Assembly: GCF_041020765.1 (NCBI RefSeq)
Contig: NZ_JBEUEJ010000007.1
Strand: one strand, 5' to 3'
Length of the DNA stretch: 64,000 bases
Origin: Kineococcus terrestris
Lineage (GTDB): Bacteria; Actinomycetota; Actinomycetes; Actinomycetales; Kineococcaceae
The notes beneath the pieces are model-generated. The model saw nothing but the letters and a program-made list of their open reading frames with translations. It made no database searches and was not told the DNA's origin. The position numbers were made by a program, and so were the translations under genes. Shown here piece by piece: positions 46,909 through 55,622 of this stretch (positions are counted from its first letter, which is position 1; each line of letters begins with the position of its first letter).

Positions 46909-48060
46909 GTGCTCGTCGCCGCGACGACCCCCGCCCCGACCCCCAGCCCCGAGTCGACGAGCGCCGGGGAGGTCCTCCGGGACGTCGGGGAGCTGACGGG
47001 CTCGTACTGCGTGTCGGGCTCGCCGGGGGTGTGCGGGACGGTCTACGACCTGACCGGCTCGCGCCTGGCGGGGCGGATCGCGGACGTGCTGCTGGGCTGG
47101 CCGCTGCGGATCGTGCTGATCCTGCTGGTCTGCTTCGTGGCGCGGTACCTGCTGATGAAGGTCATCGACCGGACGGTGGCGGGGGTGGCGGCCGGGCGGC
47201 GCGAGGCGCGGCGCGGCGGGCTGCTGGAGTCCAGCCCGCTGCTGTCCGAGCGCCGCCAGCAGCGCGCGCAGACGCTGGGCTCGGTCCTCAAGAGCACGAC
47301 GACGCTGGTGATCGGCGTCGTGGCGGTGCTGGGCGTGCTGGGGCAGCTGAACATCAACATCGCCCCCTTCATCGCCTCCGCGGGCATCGTCGGCGTGGCG
47401 CTGGGCTTCGGCGCGCAGTCGCTGGTGCGCGACTTCTTGTCCGGGGTGTTCATGCTCGCCGAGGACCAGTACGGCGTCGGCGACGTCGTGGACCTGGGCG
47501 ACGCCTCGGGCACGGTGGAGGCCGTGGGGCTGCGGGTGACGCGGCTGCGGGACGTCAGCGGGACCGTCTGGTACGTGCGCAACGGGGAGATCCTGCGGGT
47601 CGGCAACCAGAGCCAGGGCTGGGCGCGCGCGGTGCTGGACGTGTCGGTGGCCTACGGCGCGGACATCGCGCACGTGCAGGAGGTGCTGCAGCGCATCGGG
47701 GACCGGCTGGCCGCCGAGGAGGCGTGGAAGCCGCTGGTGCTGGCCCGCCCGGAGGTGTGGGGCGTGGAGCAGATGGCCGCCGACGGGGTGGTGCTGCGCA
47801 TGGTGGTCAAGACGGCGCCGCTGCAGCAGTGGGCCGTGCAGCGCGAGCTGCGCCGGCGCATCAAGGCGGCGTTCGACGCCGAGGGCATCGAGTTCCCCTT
47901 CCCGCAGCGCACGGTGTGGCTGCGCCAGGACGAGGCGCCGGCCACGCCGCCGCCGGCGCGGCACGGCGACCCGGCCGCGGCGGGCGGCTCGCAGCCGCCG
48001 CGGCGCAGCGAGGCGGACGTGGTGGCCGACGACACCGGGGAGATCCCCCGCATCCGCTGA
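46909..48060 (+). CDS. MscS-family mechanosensitive ion channel
   Basis: A 383-aa small-conductance mechanosensitive channel. Hydrophobic segments lie near residues 61-85 and 130-150; the pore helix region (FIASAGIVGVALGFGAQSLVRDFLSG) is the conserved MscS TM3, followed by the beta domain (GDVVDLGDASGTVEAVGLRVTRLRD) and a disordered C-terminus. It opens under hypo-osmotic stress. GTG 46909 is served by AGGAGG (46894-46899). Just upstream, 46853-46890 is a C-rich stretch with 12-bp repeats of CGCCCCCGACCC. Confidence 0.9.
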   Translation: MLVAATTPAPTPSPESTSAGEVLRDVGELTGSYCVSGSPGVCGTVYDLTGSRLAGRIADVLLGWPLRIVLILLVCFVARYLLMKVIDRTVAGVAAGRREARRGGLLESSPLLSERRQQRAQTLGSVLKSTTTLVIGVVAVLGVLGQLNINIAPFIASAGIVGVALGFGAQSLVRDFLSGVFMLAEDQYGVGDVVDLGDASGTVEAVGLRVTRLRDVSGTVWYVRNGEILRVGNQSQGWARAVLDVSVAYGADIAHVQEVLQRIGDRLAAEEAWKPLVLARPEVWGVEQMAADGVVLRMVVKTAPLQQWAVQRELRRRIKAAFDAEGIEFPFPQRTVWLRQDEAPATPPPARHGDPAAAGGSQPPRRSEADVVADDTGEIPRIR

Positions 48061-48125
48061 CGCGCCGGGCGGGACGTGGCCGGCGAGGGGGTGCGCGCGC
48101 GACGTCCGCGGCCGACACTGTCGCC

Positions 48126-49679
48126 ATGACCCAGCGCCTCGCCCTCGTCACCGGCGTCAGCGGCTACATCGGCGGCCGGCTCGTGCCGGAACTGCTGCAG
48201 GCCGGTTTCCGCGTGCGCGCGATGGCGCGGCGGCCGGAGGCGCTGCGCGACCGCCCGTGGATCGACGACGTGGAGGTCGTGCAGGCCGACGCCGCCGACG
48301 CGGAGCAGGTGCGCGCCGCGCTGGAGGGCGTGGACGTCGCCTACTACCTCATCCACGCGATGAGCAGCGGCTCGCAGTTCTCCTCCAAGGACCGCCGCAC
48401 GGCCCGCACGTTCGCGCGCGCCTCCAAGGCGCAGGGCGTGGGCCGCCTGGTGTACCTGGGCGGGCTGTACCCGGAGGGCGAGGAGCTGTCCACGCACCTG
48501 GAGTCGCGCCGGGAGGTCGGGGAGATCCTGCTGGACTCCGGCGTGCCCACGACGGTGCTGCGCGCGGCGGTGATCCTCGGTTCGGGGTCGGCCAGCTTCG
48601 AGATGGTCCGCCACCTGACCGAGCGGCTGCCGGCGATGGTGTGCCCGAAGTGGGTGAGCAACCGCATCCAGCCCATCGCGATCCGCGACGTGCTGCGCTA
48701 CCTGGTGGGGGTGGCGGACCTGCCGCCGGAGGTCAGCCGCGTCTTCGACATCGGCGGCCCGGACGTCCTGACGTACCTGGACATGATGCGCGTGTACGCG
48801 GAGGTGGCCGGGCTGCCCAAGCGGCACGTGCTGCCGGTGGGCGTGATGTCGCCGCGGCTGTCGAGCCACTGGGTGGGCACGGTCACCCCGGTCCCCAAGC
48901 GGATCGCCCAGCCGCTGGTGGAGAGCCTGGTGCACGAGGTGGTCTGCCAGGAGCACGACATCGCGCAGTGGGTGCCGGACCCCGAGGAGGGCCTGATCGG
49001 CTACCGGGAGGCGGTGGCGCTGGCGCTGCAGCGCATCCAGGAGGCGAACGTGGCGACCCGCTGGTCGTCGGCGTCGCTGCCGGGCGCGCCCAGCGACCCG
49101 CTGCCCAGCGACCCGGGCTGGTCGGGCGGCAACCTGTACGTGGACGACCGCACGACGGTGGTCGAGGCGCCCCGCGAGGTGCTGTGGGAGGTGCTGGAGG
49201 GCATCGGCGGCGAGCGCGGCTGGTACTCGTGGCCGACGGCGTGGGCGGTGCGCGGGGTGCTGGACCGCTTCTCGGGCGGGCCGGGGCTGCGGCGCGGGCG
49301 GCGCGACCCGCGCTCGCTGATGATCGGCGACGCGGTCGACTGGTGGCGGGTGGAGGAGCGCCTGCCCGGGGAGCTGCTGCGGCTGCGCGCGGAGATGCGC
49401 CTGCCGGGCCTGGCGTGGCTGGACCTGCGGATCGAGAGCGACCCGGTGGGCCGCACGCTGTTCCGGCAGCGGGCGCTGTTCCACCCCAAGGGCCTGGCGG
49501 GGCAGGCGTACTGGGCGGCGATCAGCCCGTTCCACGACGTGGTGTTCGGCGGGATGCAGCGCAACGTGGCCCGGGCCGCGGAGGCGCTGGTGCGCGAGCG
49601 CCGCACCGGCGCCCCGCGGGGGCCGGTGGACAGCGCCCGCCGGGCGGGCGAGGCGCGCGAGGGGGCGCACGCGGCCTGA
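48126..49679 (+). CDS. SDR-type NAD(P)-binding protein with C-terminal DUF2867 domain
   Basis: A 517-aa protein. Residues 1-300 form an atypical SDR fold (TGVSGYIGGRLVPELL as the nucleotide-binding loop, AYYLIHAMSSG, GLYPEGEELSTHLESRREVG). Residues about 345-490 form a START-like DUF2867 domain (GGERGWYSWPTAW, LRIESDPVGRTLFRQRALFHPKGLAG). The same two-domain architecture is widespread in actinobacteria, with no defined reaction. ATG 48126; a GACACT box ends six bases upstream. Stands alone between mscS and the globin. Confidence 0.85.
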   Translation: MTQRLALVTGVSGYIGGRLVPELLQAGFRVRAMARRPEALRDRPWIDDVEVVQADAADAEQVRAALEGVDVAYYLIHAMSSGSQFSSKDRRTARTFARASKAQGVGRLVYLGGLYPEGEELSTHLESRREVGEILLDSGVPTTVLRAAVILGSGSASFEMVRHLTERLPAMVCPKWVSNRIQPIAIRDVLRYLVGVADLPPEVSRVFDIGGPDVLTYLDMMRVYAEVAGLPKRHVLPVGVMSPRLSSHWVGTVTPVPKRIAQPLVESLVHEVVCQEHDIAQWVPDPEEGLIGYREAVALALQRIQEANVATRWSSASLPGAPSDPLPSDPGWSGGNLYVDDRTTVVEAPREVLWEVLEGIGGERGWYSWPTAWAVRGVLDRFSGGPGLRRGRRDPRSLMIGDAVDWWRVEERLPGELLRLRAEMRLPGLAWLDLRIESDPVGRTLFRQRALFHPKGLAGQAYWAAISPFHDVVFGGMQRNVARAAEALVRERRTGAPRGPVDSARRAGEAREGAHAA

Positions 49680-49722
49680 CGCGCGGCCGGGGCGGGGGTG
49701 GGCCCGTGCGATCCTCGGAGTC

Positions 49723-50175
49723 GTGAGCACGACCCCGCCCTCCCCCCTCGGCCCGCCCACCGGCGGGCGCAGCAGCCTGACCCGCACGACGCCCGCGGGG
49801 CGCACGTTCTACGACGAGGTGGGCGGCGCCGCGACGTTCACCCGGCTGGTGGACGCCTTCTACGACGGGGTCGCCGCCGACGAGGTCCTGCGGCCCATGT
49901 ACCCGGAGGCGGACCTGGGCCCGGCGAAGGAGCGGCTGCGGCTGTTCCTGGAGCAGTACTGGGGCGGGCCGACGACGTACTCCGAGCAGCGCGGGCACCC
50001 GCGCCTGCGGATGCGGCACGCCCCGTTCAAGGTGAACCCGGACGCGCGCGACCGCTGGCTGACGCACATGCGCGCCGCGGTGGACTCGCTGGGCCTGCCG
50101 GCCGCCCAGGAGGGCGTGCTGTGGGACTACCTGGAGCGCGCCGCCCACAGCATGCTCAACACGTTCGAGGAGTAG
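49723..50175 (+). CDS. glbO: Truncated haemoglobin, group II (GlbO type)
   Basis: A 150-aa haem protein with the 2-on-2 globin fold. FYDEVGGAATFTRLVDAFYDGV forms helices A-B, with the B10 Tyr in AFYDG, and RLRMRHAPFKV contains the proximal His F8. An extra 20-residue Pro-rich N-terminus precedes it. Group II globins bind oxygen tightly and are linked to NO or peroxide chemistry. GTG 49723; GATCCT ends seven bases upstream, a leaderless-like pattern. Confidence 0.9.
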   Translation: MSTTPPSPLGPPTGGRSSLTRTTPAGRTFYDEVGGAATFTRLVDAFYDGVAADEVLRPMYPEADLGPAKERLRLFLEQYWGGPTTYSEQRGHPRLRMRHAPFKVNPDARDRWLTHMRAAVDSLGLPAAQEGVLWDYLERAAHSMLNTFEE

Positions 50176-50237
50176 GTCGTCCGGCGGGTCGCAGCAGCAC
50201 GACGGTGTCGCGGTCGACGGACGGGGGCGGGCAGCGG

Positions 50238-51161
50238 GTGGTCGTCGTCCCGGAGGTCATGCGGAACCACGCGCTCGCCGTGGGCGCCGGAGACTGGCTC
50301 GACGACCTGCCCGGACTCCTGGCCCACTTCGAAGGCAGGTGGGACGTCGCCGTCGGTCGCCCGTTCACCGGAGCCACCGAGGCCTACGTCGCGGAGGCGA
50401 CCACGACGTCGGGTCGACCGGTCGTGGTCAAGGTCCTCGTCCCCCGCTCGGGCGACGGCGCGCGCCACGAGGTCACCGCCCTGCGCCTGGCGGACGGGCG
50501 GGGGACCGCGGCTCTGCTGCGCGACGATCCCGACGTGGGCGCGCTGCTGCTGGAACGGCTGGGCCCTCCGCTGTCCGCGCTGGGCCTGCCCACCGCGACC
50601 CGCCACGACATCCTGTGCGACACCGCGGCGCGGGTGTGGCGCCCGGCCGCGGGGTCCGGCCTTCCGACCGGTGCCGACCGTGCCCGGCAGCTCGTGTCGT
50701 CGATCACCGCGTCGTGGGAAGACCTCGGCCGCCCGTGCTCGGAGCGGGCCGTCGACCACGCCCTGCGCTGCGCGCGTCGGCGCGGGGCGGCCCACGACGA
50801 CGAGCGTGCCGTGCTGGTCCACGGTGACGTGCACCAGCTCAACGCGCTCCGGGCGGGCGCGGGGTTCAAGCTGGTCGATCCCGACGGTCTGCTGGCCGAG
50901 CCCGAGTGCGACCTGGGCACGGTGCTGCGGGGCGACCCCGTCGACCTGCTCCGCGGTGACCCGCACGAGCGGGCCCGGCGGCTGGCGGCGCGCACCGGCA
51001 CGGACCCCGCGGCCGTGTGGGAGTGGGGGGTCGTCGAGCGGGTGGCGAGCGGGTTGCACTGCACCCGGATCGGCGTGCAGCCGCTGGGACGCGAGACGTT
51101 GACCGCTGCCGACGCCGTCGCCGTCCTCGACGCGACGACCGGTGGCCCGGGACCGCCCTGA
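50238..51161 (+). CDS. APH(6)/StrB-like aminoglycoside or hydroxyurea phosphotransferase
   Basis: A 307-aa small-molecule kinase of the APH family. The catalytic loop is VLVHGDVHQLNAL and the metal-binding segment KLVDPDGLLAEPECDLG; LDDLPGLLAHFEGRWDVAVGRPF matches the N-terminus of streptomycin 6-phosphotransferase-like proteins. Whether it gives resistance is unknown; such chromosomal copies are frequent in actinobacteria. The start is uncertain: GTG 50238 gives VVVVPEVMRNHALAV, like relatives; an ATG nine codons later is the alternative. It lies 62 bases after glbO and ends two bases before the convergent flavoprotein gene. Confidence 0.82.
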   Translation: MVVVPEVMRNHALAVGAGDWLDDLPGLLAHFEGRWDVAVGRPFTGATEAYVAEATTTSGRPVVVKVLVPRSGDGARHEVTALRLADGRGTAALLRDDPDVGALLLERLGPPLSALGLPTATRHDILCDTAARVWRPAAGSGLPTGADRARQLVSSITASWEDLGRPCSERAVDHALRCARRRGAAHDDERAVLVHGDVHQLNALRAGAGFKLVDPDGLLAEPECDLGTVLRGDPVDLLRGDPHERARRLAARTGTDPAAVWEWGVVERVASGLHCTRIGVQPLGRETLTAADAVAVLDATTGGPGPP

Positions 51162-51163
51162 CG

Positions 51164-52612
51164 TCAGGCGACGGCCGTGCGCATCAGCCGGCGGGCGGCC
51201 TCGCCGATGACGGCGCTGTAGGTGGGGTAGGCGAACTCGACGCGCGCCAGGGTCGCGACGTCGACGCCCGCGGCCATCGCCGTCGTCACGGCCTGCACGA
51301 TCTCGACGGCCTCCTCCCCCACGGCGTGCGCGCCGAGCAGGACGTCGCGGCGCCGGTCGGCGATGAGCTTGAGGAAACCCCGGGTGCGGTCGTCGATGAC
51401 GGCGCGCTCCATCGCGGCGAACGGCACGGTCACCACGAGGCACTGCGGGTCCCGCGCCCGCGCCTCGTCCTCGGTGAGCCCCACCCCCGCGTAGTCGGGG
51501 TCGGTGAAACCCCCCGACGGCAGCAGCGGGTGCGGGGTGCGGCGGGTCGCGCCCAGGACGGCGTTGGTGGCGGCGGCCTCCGCCTCGGCGTGGGCGGCCT
51601 GCACGAGCATCGCCCGGCCGTTGGCGTCGCCGGCGGCGAACACGTGGGGCGCGGTGGTGCGCAGGTGCTCGTCGACCGCGATCGCCGAGCGGTGGACCTG
51701 GATCCCCGCGGCCTCCAGCCCCAGCCCGTCCAGCGACGCGGGCCAGCCGACGCTCATGACGACGGCGTCGAACGCCTCCTCGCGGTGCTCGCCGTCCTGC
51801 GACCAGGCCAGGTCGATCGCCCCGTCGGCGCGCCGGGTCAGCGAGCGCACCGCGTCGATCCCCGTCGCGACCCGCACGCCCTGCTCCTCGAACGCCCGCT
51901 GCACGGCGCGCGAGACGTCGGCGTCGGCGGTCGGCAGGACCCGCGGGGCGAGGTCCAGGAGCTGCACCTCGCTGCCCAGGGCGCGGAAGACGGTGACGAG
52001 CTGCGCGCCGGTGTTGCCCGCGCCCACGACGGCCAGGCGCCGCGGCAGGGACGGCAGGTCCAGCACGGTCTCGGGATAGGTGGCGAGTTCCGCACCGGGC
52101 AGCGGCAGCCGCCGCGAGCGCCCGCCGACGCACAGCACGACGCTCTCGCCGCGCACCCGCCGCCCGGTCGCGGCGAGCTCCAGCACGTGCGGGTCGACGA
52201 AGCGCGCGCGGCCCTCCAGCACGAGGTCGACACCGGCGTCGGCCAGCCGCTGCGGGTCCGCCTTCGCGGCCTGCACGCGCTCGACGGTGGCGCGCACGCG
52301 GGCGACCGTCGCGGGCCAGTCCACGCGCTCCTGCGGGACGGCGATGCCGTACTCGGCGGCCGTGCGCACCTCGCGCACGAGCCGGGCCGTCTTGGCCAGC
52401 ACCCGCGTGGGGACGCAGCCGGTGTTCACGCACGTGCCGCCGGTGCGCGAACCCTCCAGCAGGGCCGTGCGGGCGCCGAGCTCGGCGGCGCGCAGGGCGG
52501 CCGAGACGCCGGCCGGGCCACCGCCGACGACGACCACGTCGTAGGCGTCGACGGCGTCGCCGGGCGAGGGCGAGGAGGAGGTGCGGGCGTCGGGGAGCGT
52601 GGAGGAGCTCAC
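51164..52612 (-). CDS. Class I flavoprotein disulfide reductase-like protein
   Basis: A 482-aa NAD(P)/FAD oxidoreductase. VVVGGGPAGVSAALRA binds FAD; the redox pair is Cys61/Cys66 (GGTCVNTGCVPT); VVGAGNTGAQL is the NAD(P) site, and VFAAGDANG the second FAD contact. The C-terminal dyad His-Pro-Thr-x-Ser-Glu found in lipoamide and glutathione reductases reads YPTYSAV, without His or Glu. It may therefore reduce a quinone or other acceptor rather than a disulfide. The start is GTG 52612; GACCGT ends six bases before it. Confidence 0.85.
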   Translation of the reverse strand: MSSSTLPDARTSSSPSPGDAVDAYDVVVVGGGPAGVSAALRAAELGARTALLEGSRTGGTCVNTGCVPTRVLAKTARLVREVRTAAEYGIAVPQERVDWPATVARVRATVERVQAAKADPQRLADAGVDLVLEGRARFVDPHVLELAATGRRVRGESVVLCVGGRSRRLPLPGAELATYPETVLDLPSLPRRLAVVGAGNTGAQLVTVFRALGSEVQLLDLAPRVLPTADADVSRAVQRAFEEQGVRVATGIDAVRSLTRRADGAIDLAWSQDGEHREEAFDAVVMSVGWPASLDGLGLEAAGIQVHRSAIAVDEHLRTTAPHVFAAGDANGRAMLVQAAHAEAEAAATNAVLGATRRTPHPLLPSGGFTDPDYAGVGLTEDEARARDPQCLVVTVPFAAMERAVIDDRTRGFLKLIADRRRDVLLGAHAVGEEAVEIVQAVTTAMAAGVDVATLARVEFAYPTYSAVIGEAARRLMRTAVA

Positions 52613-52761
52613 CCGTCCACGGTCACCCGGCCCCCGCGGACCCGCCACCGGACCGCCTGTGAGAGTGGACACCCCGTCGCGCCCGGCACGGGGCGCGGCG
52701 TTCCGGGAGAGGTGTCCCGGAAACGTCCCCGGGACGGCGGCCGTCCTGCCACGCTGCCCCC

Positions 52762-53178
52762 GTGCACCGCTCGCCGCGACGGTCGCTCCCACCGCTGACC
52801 GTCCTCGTGCTGGCCGCCGCCCTCACCGGCTGCGCGGGACAGGAGACCGGCGAGGTCACCGTCGAGACGACCCTGCAGCTGTGCCGCGAGGACCGGTGCC
52901 GCGACCTGCCGGCGGCCGGAGCGCAGGTCACCTTCTTCGCCGGCGGCGACCCGGTGGGGACGGCCGTCCTCGACGAGGGCGGCCGCGTCACGCGGACCCT
53001 CGGCACCGGGACGTACACCGTGGACGTGTCGATGCCGGAGCTCGGCCTGCGCATCACCCAGGACGAGACGACGCCCACCGAGCTGGACGAGCGCGGGGGT
53101 GTCACCTTCGCCCTGGCGTTCCCCGGTCCCGTGGACGTCGACACGACTCCGCGGCTGCTCCGCGCGGACGGGACGTGA
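52762..53178 (+). CDS. Putative lipoprotein, unknown function
   Basis: A 138-aa protein with a signal peptide ending in the lipobox LTGC (Cys at about 24). The mature part, about 110 residues, is predicted beta-rich, with two cysteines (LCREDRC) that may form a disulfide, and GTYTVDVSMPELGLRITQDE, which recalls a small Ig-like or carboxypeptidase-regulatory-like sandwich. GTG 52762. Its stop overlaps the start of the next gene (GTGA). I do not recognise a family. Confidence 0.65.
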   Translation: MHRSPRRSLPPLTVLVLAAALTGCAGQETGEVTVETTLQLCREDRCRDLPAAGAQVTFFAGGDPVGTAVLDEGGRVTRTLGTGTYTVDVSMPELGLRITQDETTPTELDERGGVTFALAFPGPVDVDTTPRLLRADGT

Positions 53179-53387
53179 CACCGGTACCCCGCCGTCGGCG
53201 CTGGCACGAGCGCCCGGTCCCGGTCACCCTCGTGCTGCTGCTCGTCGTGTGGACGGCCGCCCACCTCGTCGAGGTGCCGTCCGCGCTCTGGGGCCTGCCG
53301 GTGCTCGCCGCCGGGGTGTGCTCCGTCAGCCTGCGTCGCCGTCGTCGGCTGGAGCGGGCACGTCGCCGCACCACCACGTCCGCGTGA
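53175..53387 (+). CDS. Small two-helix membrane protein
   Basis: A 70-aa protein with two hydrophobic stretches (VTLVLLLVVWTAAHLVEV and ALWGLPVLAAGVCSVSL) and a very basic C-terminus (RRRRRLERARRR), so both ends are probably cytoplasmic. GTG 53175 overlaps the lipoprotein stop by 4 bases, which supports it as a real gene of a two-gene unit. Function unknown. Confidence 0.6.
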   Translation: MTPVPRRRRWHERPVPVTLVLLLVVWTAAHLVEVPSALWGLPVLAAGVCSVSLRRRRRLERARRRTTTSA

Positions 53388-53394
53388 GGCGCTG

Positions 53395-53413
53395 GACGCC
53401 GTCCGACGGCGTC
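53395..53413. terminator. 9-bp perfect hairpin between convergent genes
   Basis: GACGCCGTC (53395-53403) and GACGGCGTC (53405-53413) around one base; as RNA a 7-bp stem with a 5-base loop. It lies between the membrane-protein stop and the GNAT stop. Confidence 0.6.
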
Positions 53414-53418
53414 AGCGG

Positions 53419-53964
53419 TCACGAGGCTCCGGGGCCCGGCACGTCGTCGCCGACCGCGGCGAACAGCAGGCTGTCCTCGCGCCGGCCCCGGATCATCACG
53501 TGCGAGCGCAGCAACCCCTCCTGCCGCATCCCGATCTTCCGCAGCACCCGCTGCGACGCCAGGTTGCCCGGTCGGCACGTGGCCTCCACCCGCTCCAGCG
53601 CCAGGTCCTCCCGGGCGAAGCGCAGCACCGCCGCGGCCGCCTCGGTGGCCAGACCCCGCCCCCAGTGGGCCCGGGCCAGGACGTAGCCCATCACCCCGCG
53701 CCGGTGCTCTGCGCTGGTCACGCTCACCGAGCAGGCCCCCACGACCTCACCGGCGACGGTCACGGCCCAGGTCGTCGAGCCCGGCCGCTCCACCGCGGAG
53801 GCCGCGCACACCTCGTCGATGAACGCGCGCGACTGCGCAAGGGTGTTGGGTCCCCAGTCGGTGTACCGGCACACCTCCGGATCTCCGGCGTAGGCGTGGA
53901 CGGCCTCCAGGTCGCCGGGGATGAACGATCTCAGCCGCAACCGTTCCGTCGTCAGCTCGCGCAC
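53419..53964 (-). CDS. GNAT acetyltransferase, RimJ/RimL type
   Basis: A 181-aa N-acetyltransferase. Opening RLRLRSFIPGDLEAVHAYAGDPEVCRY, central GVMGYVLARAHWGRGLATEA (acetyl-CoA loop) and RVEATCRPGNLASQRVLRKIGMRQEG are typical of RimJ/RimL-like enzymes acting on protein N-termini or small amines. GTG 53964 is preferred: TAGGGT ends six bases before it, suggesting a leaderless mRNA. GTG 53967 is adjacent. Confidence 0.87.
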   Translation of the reverse strand: MRELTTERLRLRSFIPGDLEAVHAYAGDPEVCRYTDWGPNTLAQSRAFIDEVCAASAVERPGSTTWAVTVAGEVVGACSVSVTSAEHRRGVMGYVLARAHWGRGLATEAAAAVLRFAREDLALERVEATCRPGNLASQRVLRKIGMRQEGLLRSHVMIRGRREDSLLFAAVGDDVPGPGAS

Positions 53965-54018
53965 CACCCGACCCTAGGAGGATCCCGCCCGTCGCCGCGC
54001 GGTCGTCGTCCCGGACCG

Positions 54019-54408
54019 TCAGGGCACGACCGCGTCCGCCTCGACCTCCACGAGCAGCCGCGGGTCGATCAGCGCGCTCACCTCGACCATCGAGCAGGCC
54101 GGGCGGACGTCGGCGAAGAACTCCCCGTGGACGCGCCCGACCTCCTCCCACCGGGCGATGTCGGTGACGTACAGGCGGGTGCGGACCACGTCGGCCAGTC
54201 CCGCGCCGACGTGCGCGAGCGCCGCCTCGACGCGCCGCAGCGCCTCGCGGGTCTGCGCGGCGGGGTCGTCGCCGCCGACGGGGGCGCCGTCGGGCCCGGC
54301 GGCGGTGGTGCCCGCCACGCTGACCCACGGCCCGACCCGCACGGCCCGCGAGTACCCGACGACGGGTTCCCACGGCGCGCCCGAGGAGACGGTCCGGCGT
54401 TCCAGCAC
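54019..54408 (-). CDS. RidA-family protein
   Basis: A 129-aa trimeric enamine/imine deaminase-like protein of the YjgF/YER057c/UK114 family. Recognisable are VRVGPWVSVAGTTA, QTREALRRVEAALAHVGAGLADVVRTRLYVTDI and PACSMVEVSALIDPRLLVEVEADAVV. The Arg of the canonical motif appears as TRLYV, so enamine deaminase activity is plausible. GTG 54408 with AGGA eight bases upstream. Divergent from the second GNAT gene. Confidence 0.88.
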   Translation of the reverse strand: MLERRTVSSGAPWEPVVGYSRAVRVGPWVSVAGTTAAGPDGAPVGGDDPAAQTREALRRVEAALAHVGAGLADVVRTRLYVTDIARWEEVGRVHGEFFADVRPACSMVEVSALIDPRLLVEVEADAVVP

Positions 54409-54455
54409 GCCGCCATCCTGCCCGGAGGGCCCGCGGACCGGGTTAGCGTCGGGCG

Positions 54456-54980
54456 GTGCCCGCCGCCTGGTCGCTGCCGCTGCCCCTGCTCACGCCCCGG
54501 CTGCGGCTGCGCGAGCACCGCCCGGGCGACCTCGACGACCTCGTGGTGTTCCACGGCGACGAGCGGGTGACCCGGTACACGCCGTGGCCCGTGCGCGACC
54601 GGGAGGAGACGCGCCGGGCGCTCGGGGTGCGCACCGGGCAGGTGCGCGCCGCGGCGACCGGGGACGCGCTGGTGCTGGCGGTGGAGGAGGTCGCGACCGG
54701 GACGGTCGTCGGGGAGGTCCTGCTGCTGCGCACCGGCGACGACGAGGCGGCGCTGGGGTACGCGCTGCGCGCGGACCGGTGGGGGCGCGGGCTGGCGACC
54801 GAGGCGGCCGGCGCGCTGGTGGAGGCCGGGTTCGCCGTGCTCGGGCTGCGCCGCCTCACCGCGGTCGTGGTGCCCGCGAACTCCGCGTCGACGGCGGTGC
54901 TGGGCCGGCTGGGCCTCTCGCCGGTGTCCGCGGACGAGGAGCGGCTGGTGTTCGAGCTGCGGGCGGACCGCCGGGGCTGA
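54456..54980 (+). CDS. GNAT acetyltransferase
   Basis: A 174-aa N-acetyltransferase of the same broad group as the gene at 53419-53964: LLTPRLRLREHRPGDLDDLVVF, GYALRADRWGRGLATEA, VVPANSASTAVLGRLGLSPV. The GTG at 54456 is preceded by TAGCGT (54444-54449) ending six bases upstream, so leaderless. Substrate unknown. Confidence 0.87.
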   Translation: MPAAWSLPLPLLTPRLRLREHRPGDLDDLVVFHGDERVTRYTPWPVRDREETRRALGVRTGQVRAAATGDALVLAVEEVATGTVVGEVLLLRTGDDEAALGYALRADRWGRGLATEAAGALVEAGFAVLGLRRLTAVVVPANSASTAVLGRLGLSPVSADEERLVFELRADRRG

Positions 54981-54991
54981 GCGGCCTCAGC
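54976..54991. terminator. Short hairpin containing both convergent stop codons
   Basis: GCTGAG (54976-54981) and CTCAGC (54986-54991) around CGGC. It includes the TGA of the GNAT gene and the TGA of the tetR gene in opposite strands. Confidence 0.4.
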
Positions 54992-55622
54992 GGACCAGCG
55001 AGCCGCCCAGGTCCACGTCCCCGGTGAGGTAGCGCTGCACGCCCGGTCCCACGGCCGCCACGAGCTCCTCGACGGCCGCCGAGGCGACCGGTTCCAGCCG
55101 CAGCACGTGACGGGTGACGACCAGGCCGACGATCTGCCCGGCCGCCAGCGCGGCGCGCACCTCGCGCTCGGCGGCGGGCACGGGCGCGGAGGCCAGGACG
55201 GGGCGCAGAACCCGGCTGAGGAGGAACTCGCGCAGCATCCGGGCCGCGCGCTCGGAGGTGGTCGCCGAGCGCAGCAGCGCCAGCCCGGCCGGGCGGGCCG
55301 GGCCGTCCCAGACGGACAGCACCAGCCGCACGAGGTTCGCCCCGAGGTCGTCGGCGCCGGCCGCGACGATGTCGGGCACGCGCTCGGCCGGGTCGACGGG
55401 GGCCTGCACGGCGGCGAGGAACAACCCGTCCTTGCTGCCGAAGTAGTGGTGCACCAGCGCGGGGTCGACACCGGCCAGCGCGGCGATCGCGCGGATCGTC
55501 GCGCCCTCGAAACCGCGGTCGGCGAACACCTCGCGGGCCGCGTCCAGCACCGCCTCGCGGGTGCCGGGGTTCCCCGCCCGCCGGCCGGTGCGCCGGGGCC
55601 GCGCGTTCGTCTCCTGGCTCAG
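54987..55622 (-). CDS. TetR-family regulator with a probable CTG start
   Basis: A 211-aa TetR regulator. The HTH occupies about residues 18-64 (AVLDAAREVFADRGFEGATIRAIAALAGVDPALVHHYFGSKDGLF). No ATG, GTG or TTG lies in frame upstream of the HTH in a sensible place. A perfect AGGAGG (55628-55633) sits five bases before CTG 55622-55620, and that CTG overlaps the permease stop (CTGA) in the same geometry as the GTGA overlaps elsewhere. I therefore place the start at CTG. It probably represses the ABC genes through the operator at 57155-57192. Confidence 0.82.
   Translation of the reverse strand: MSQETNARPRRTGRRAGNPGTREAVLDAAREVFADRGFEGATIRAIAALAGVDPALVHHYFGSKDGLFLAAVQAPVDPAERVPDIVAAGADDLGANLVRLVLSVWDGPARPAGLALLRSATTSERAARMLREFLLSRVLRPVLASAPVPAAEREVRAALAAGQIVGLVVTRHVLRLEPVASAAVEELVAAVGPGVQRYLTGDVDLGGSLVR

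Noticed and set aside
42238..47964. A 1908-codon open frame on the minus strand, and several other antisense frames over 800 codons
   Set aside because: They are by-products of roughly 75% GC, where stop codons are rare. The sequences are Arg/Ala/Gly/Pro-rich with no domains and lie opposite well-recognised genes.
53419..55622. GNAT-RidA-GNAT-TetR stretch as a toxin-antitoxin or defence island
   Set aside because: Each gene belongs to a common housekeeping-type family with its own promoter; no paired small antitoxin or nuclease is present.
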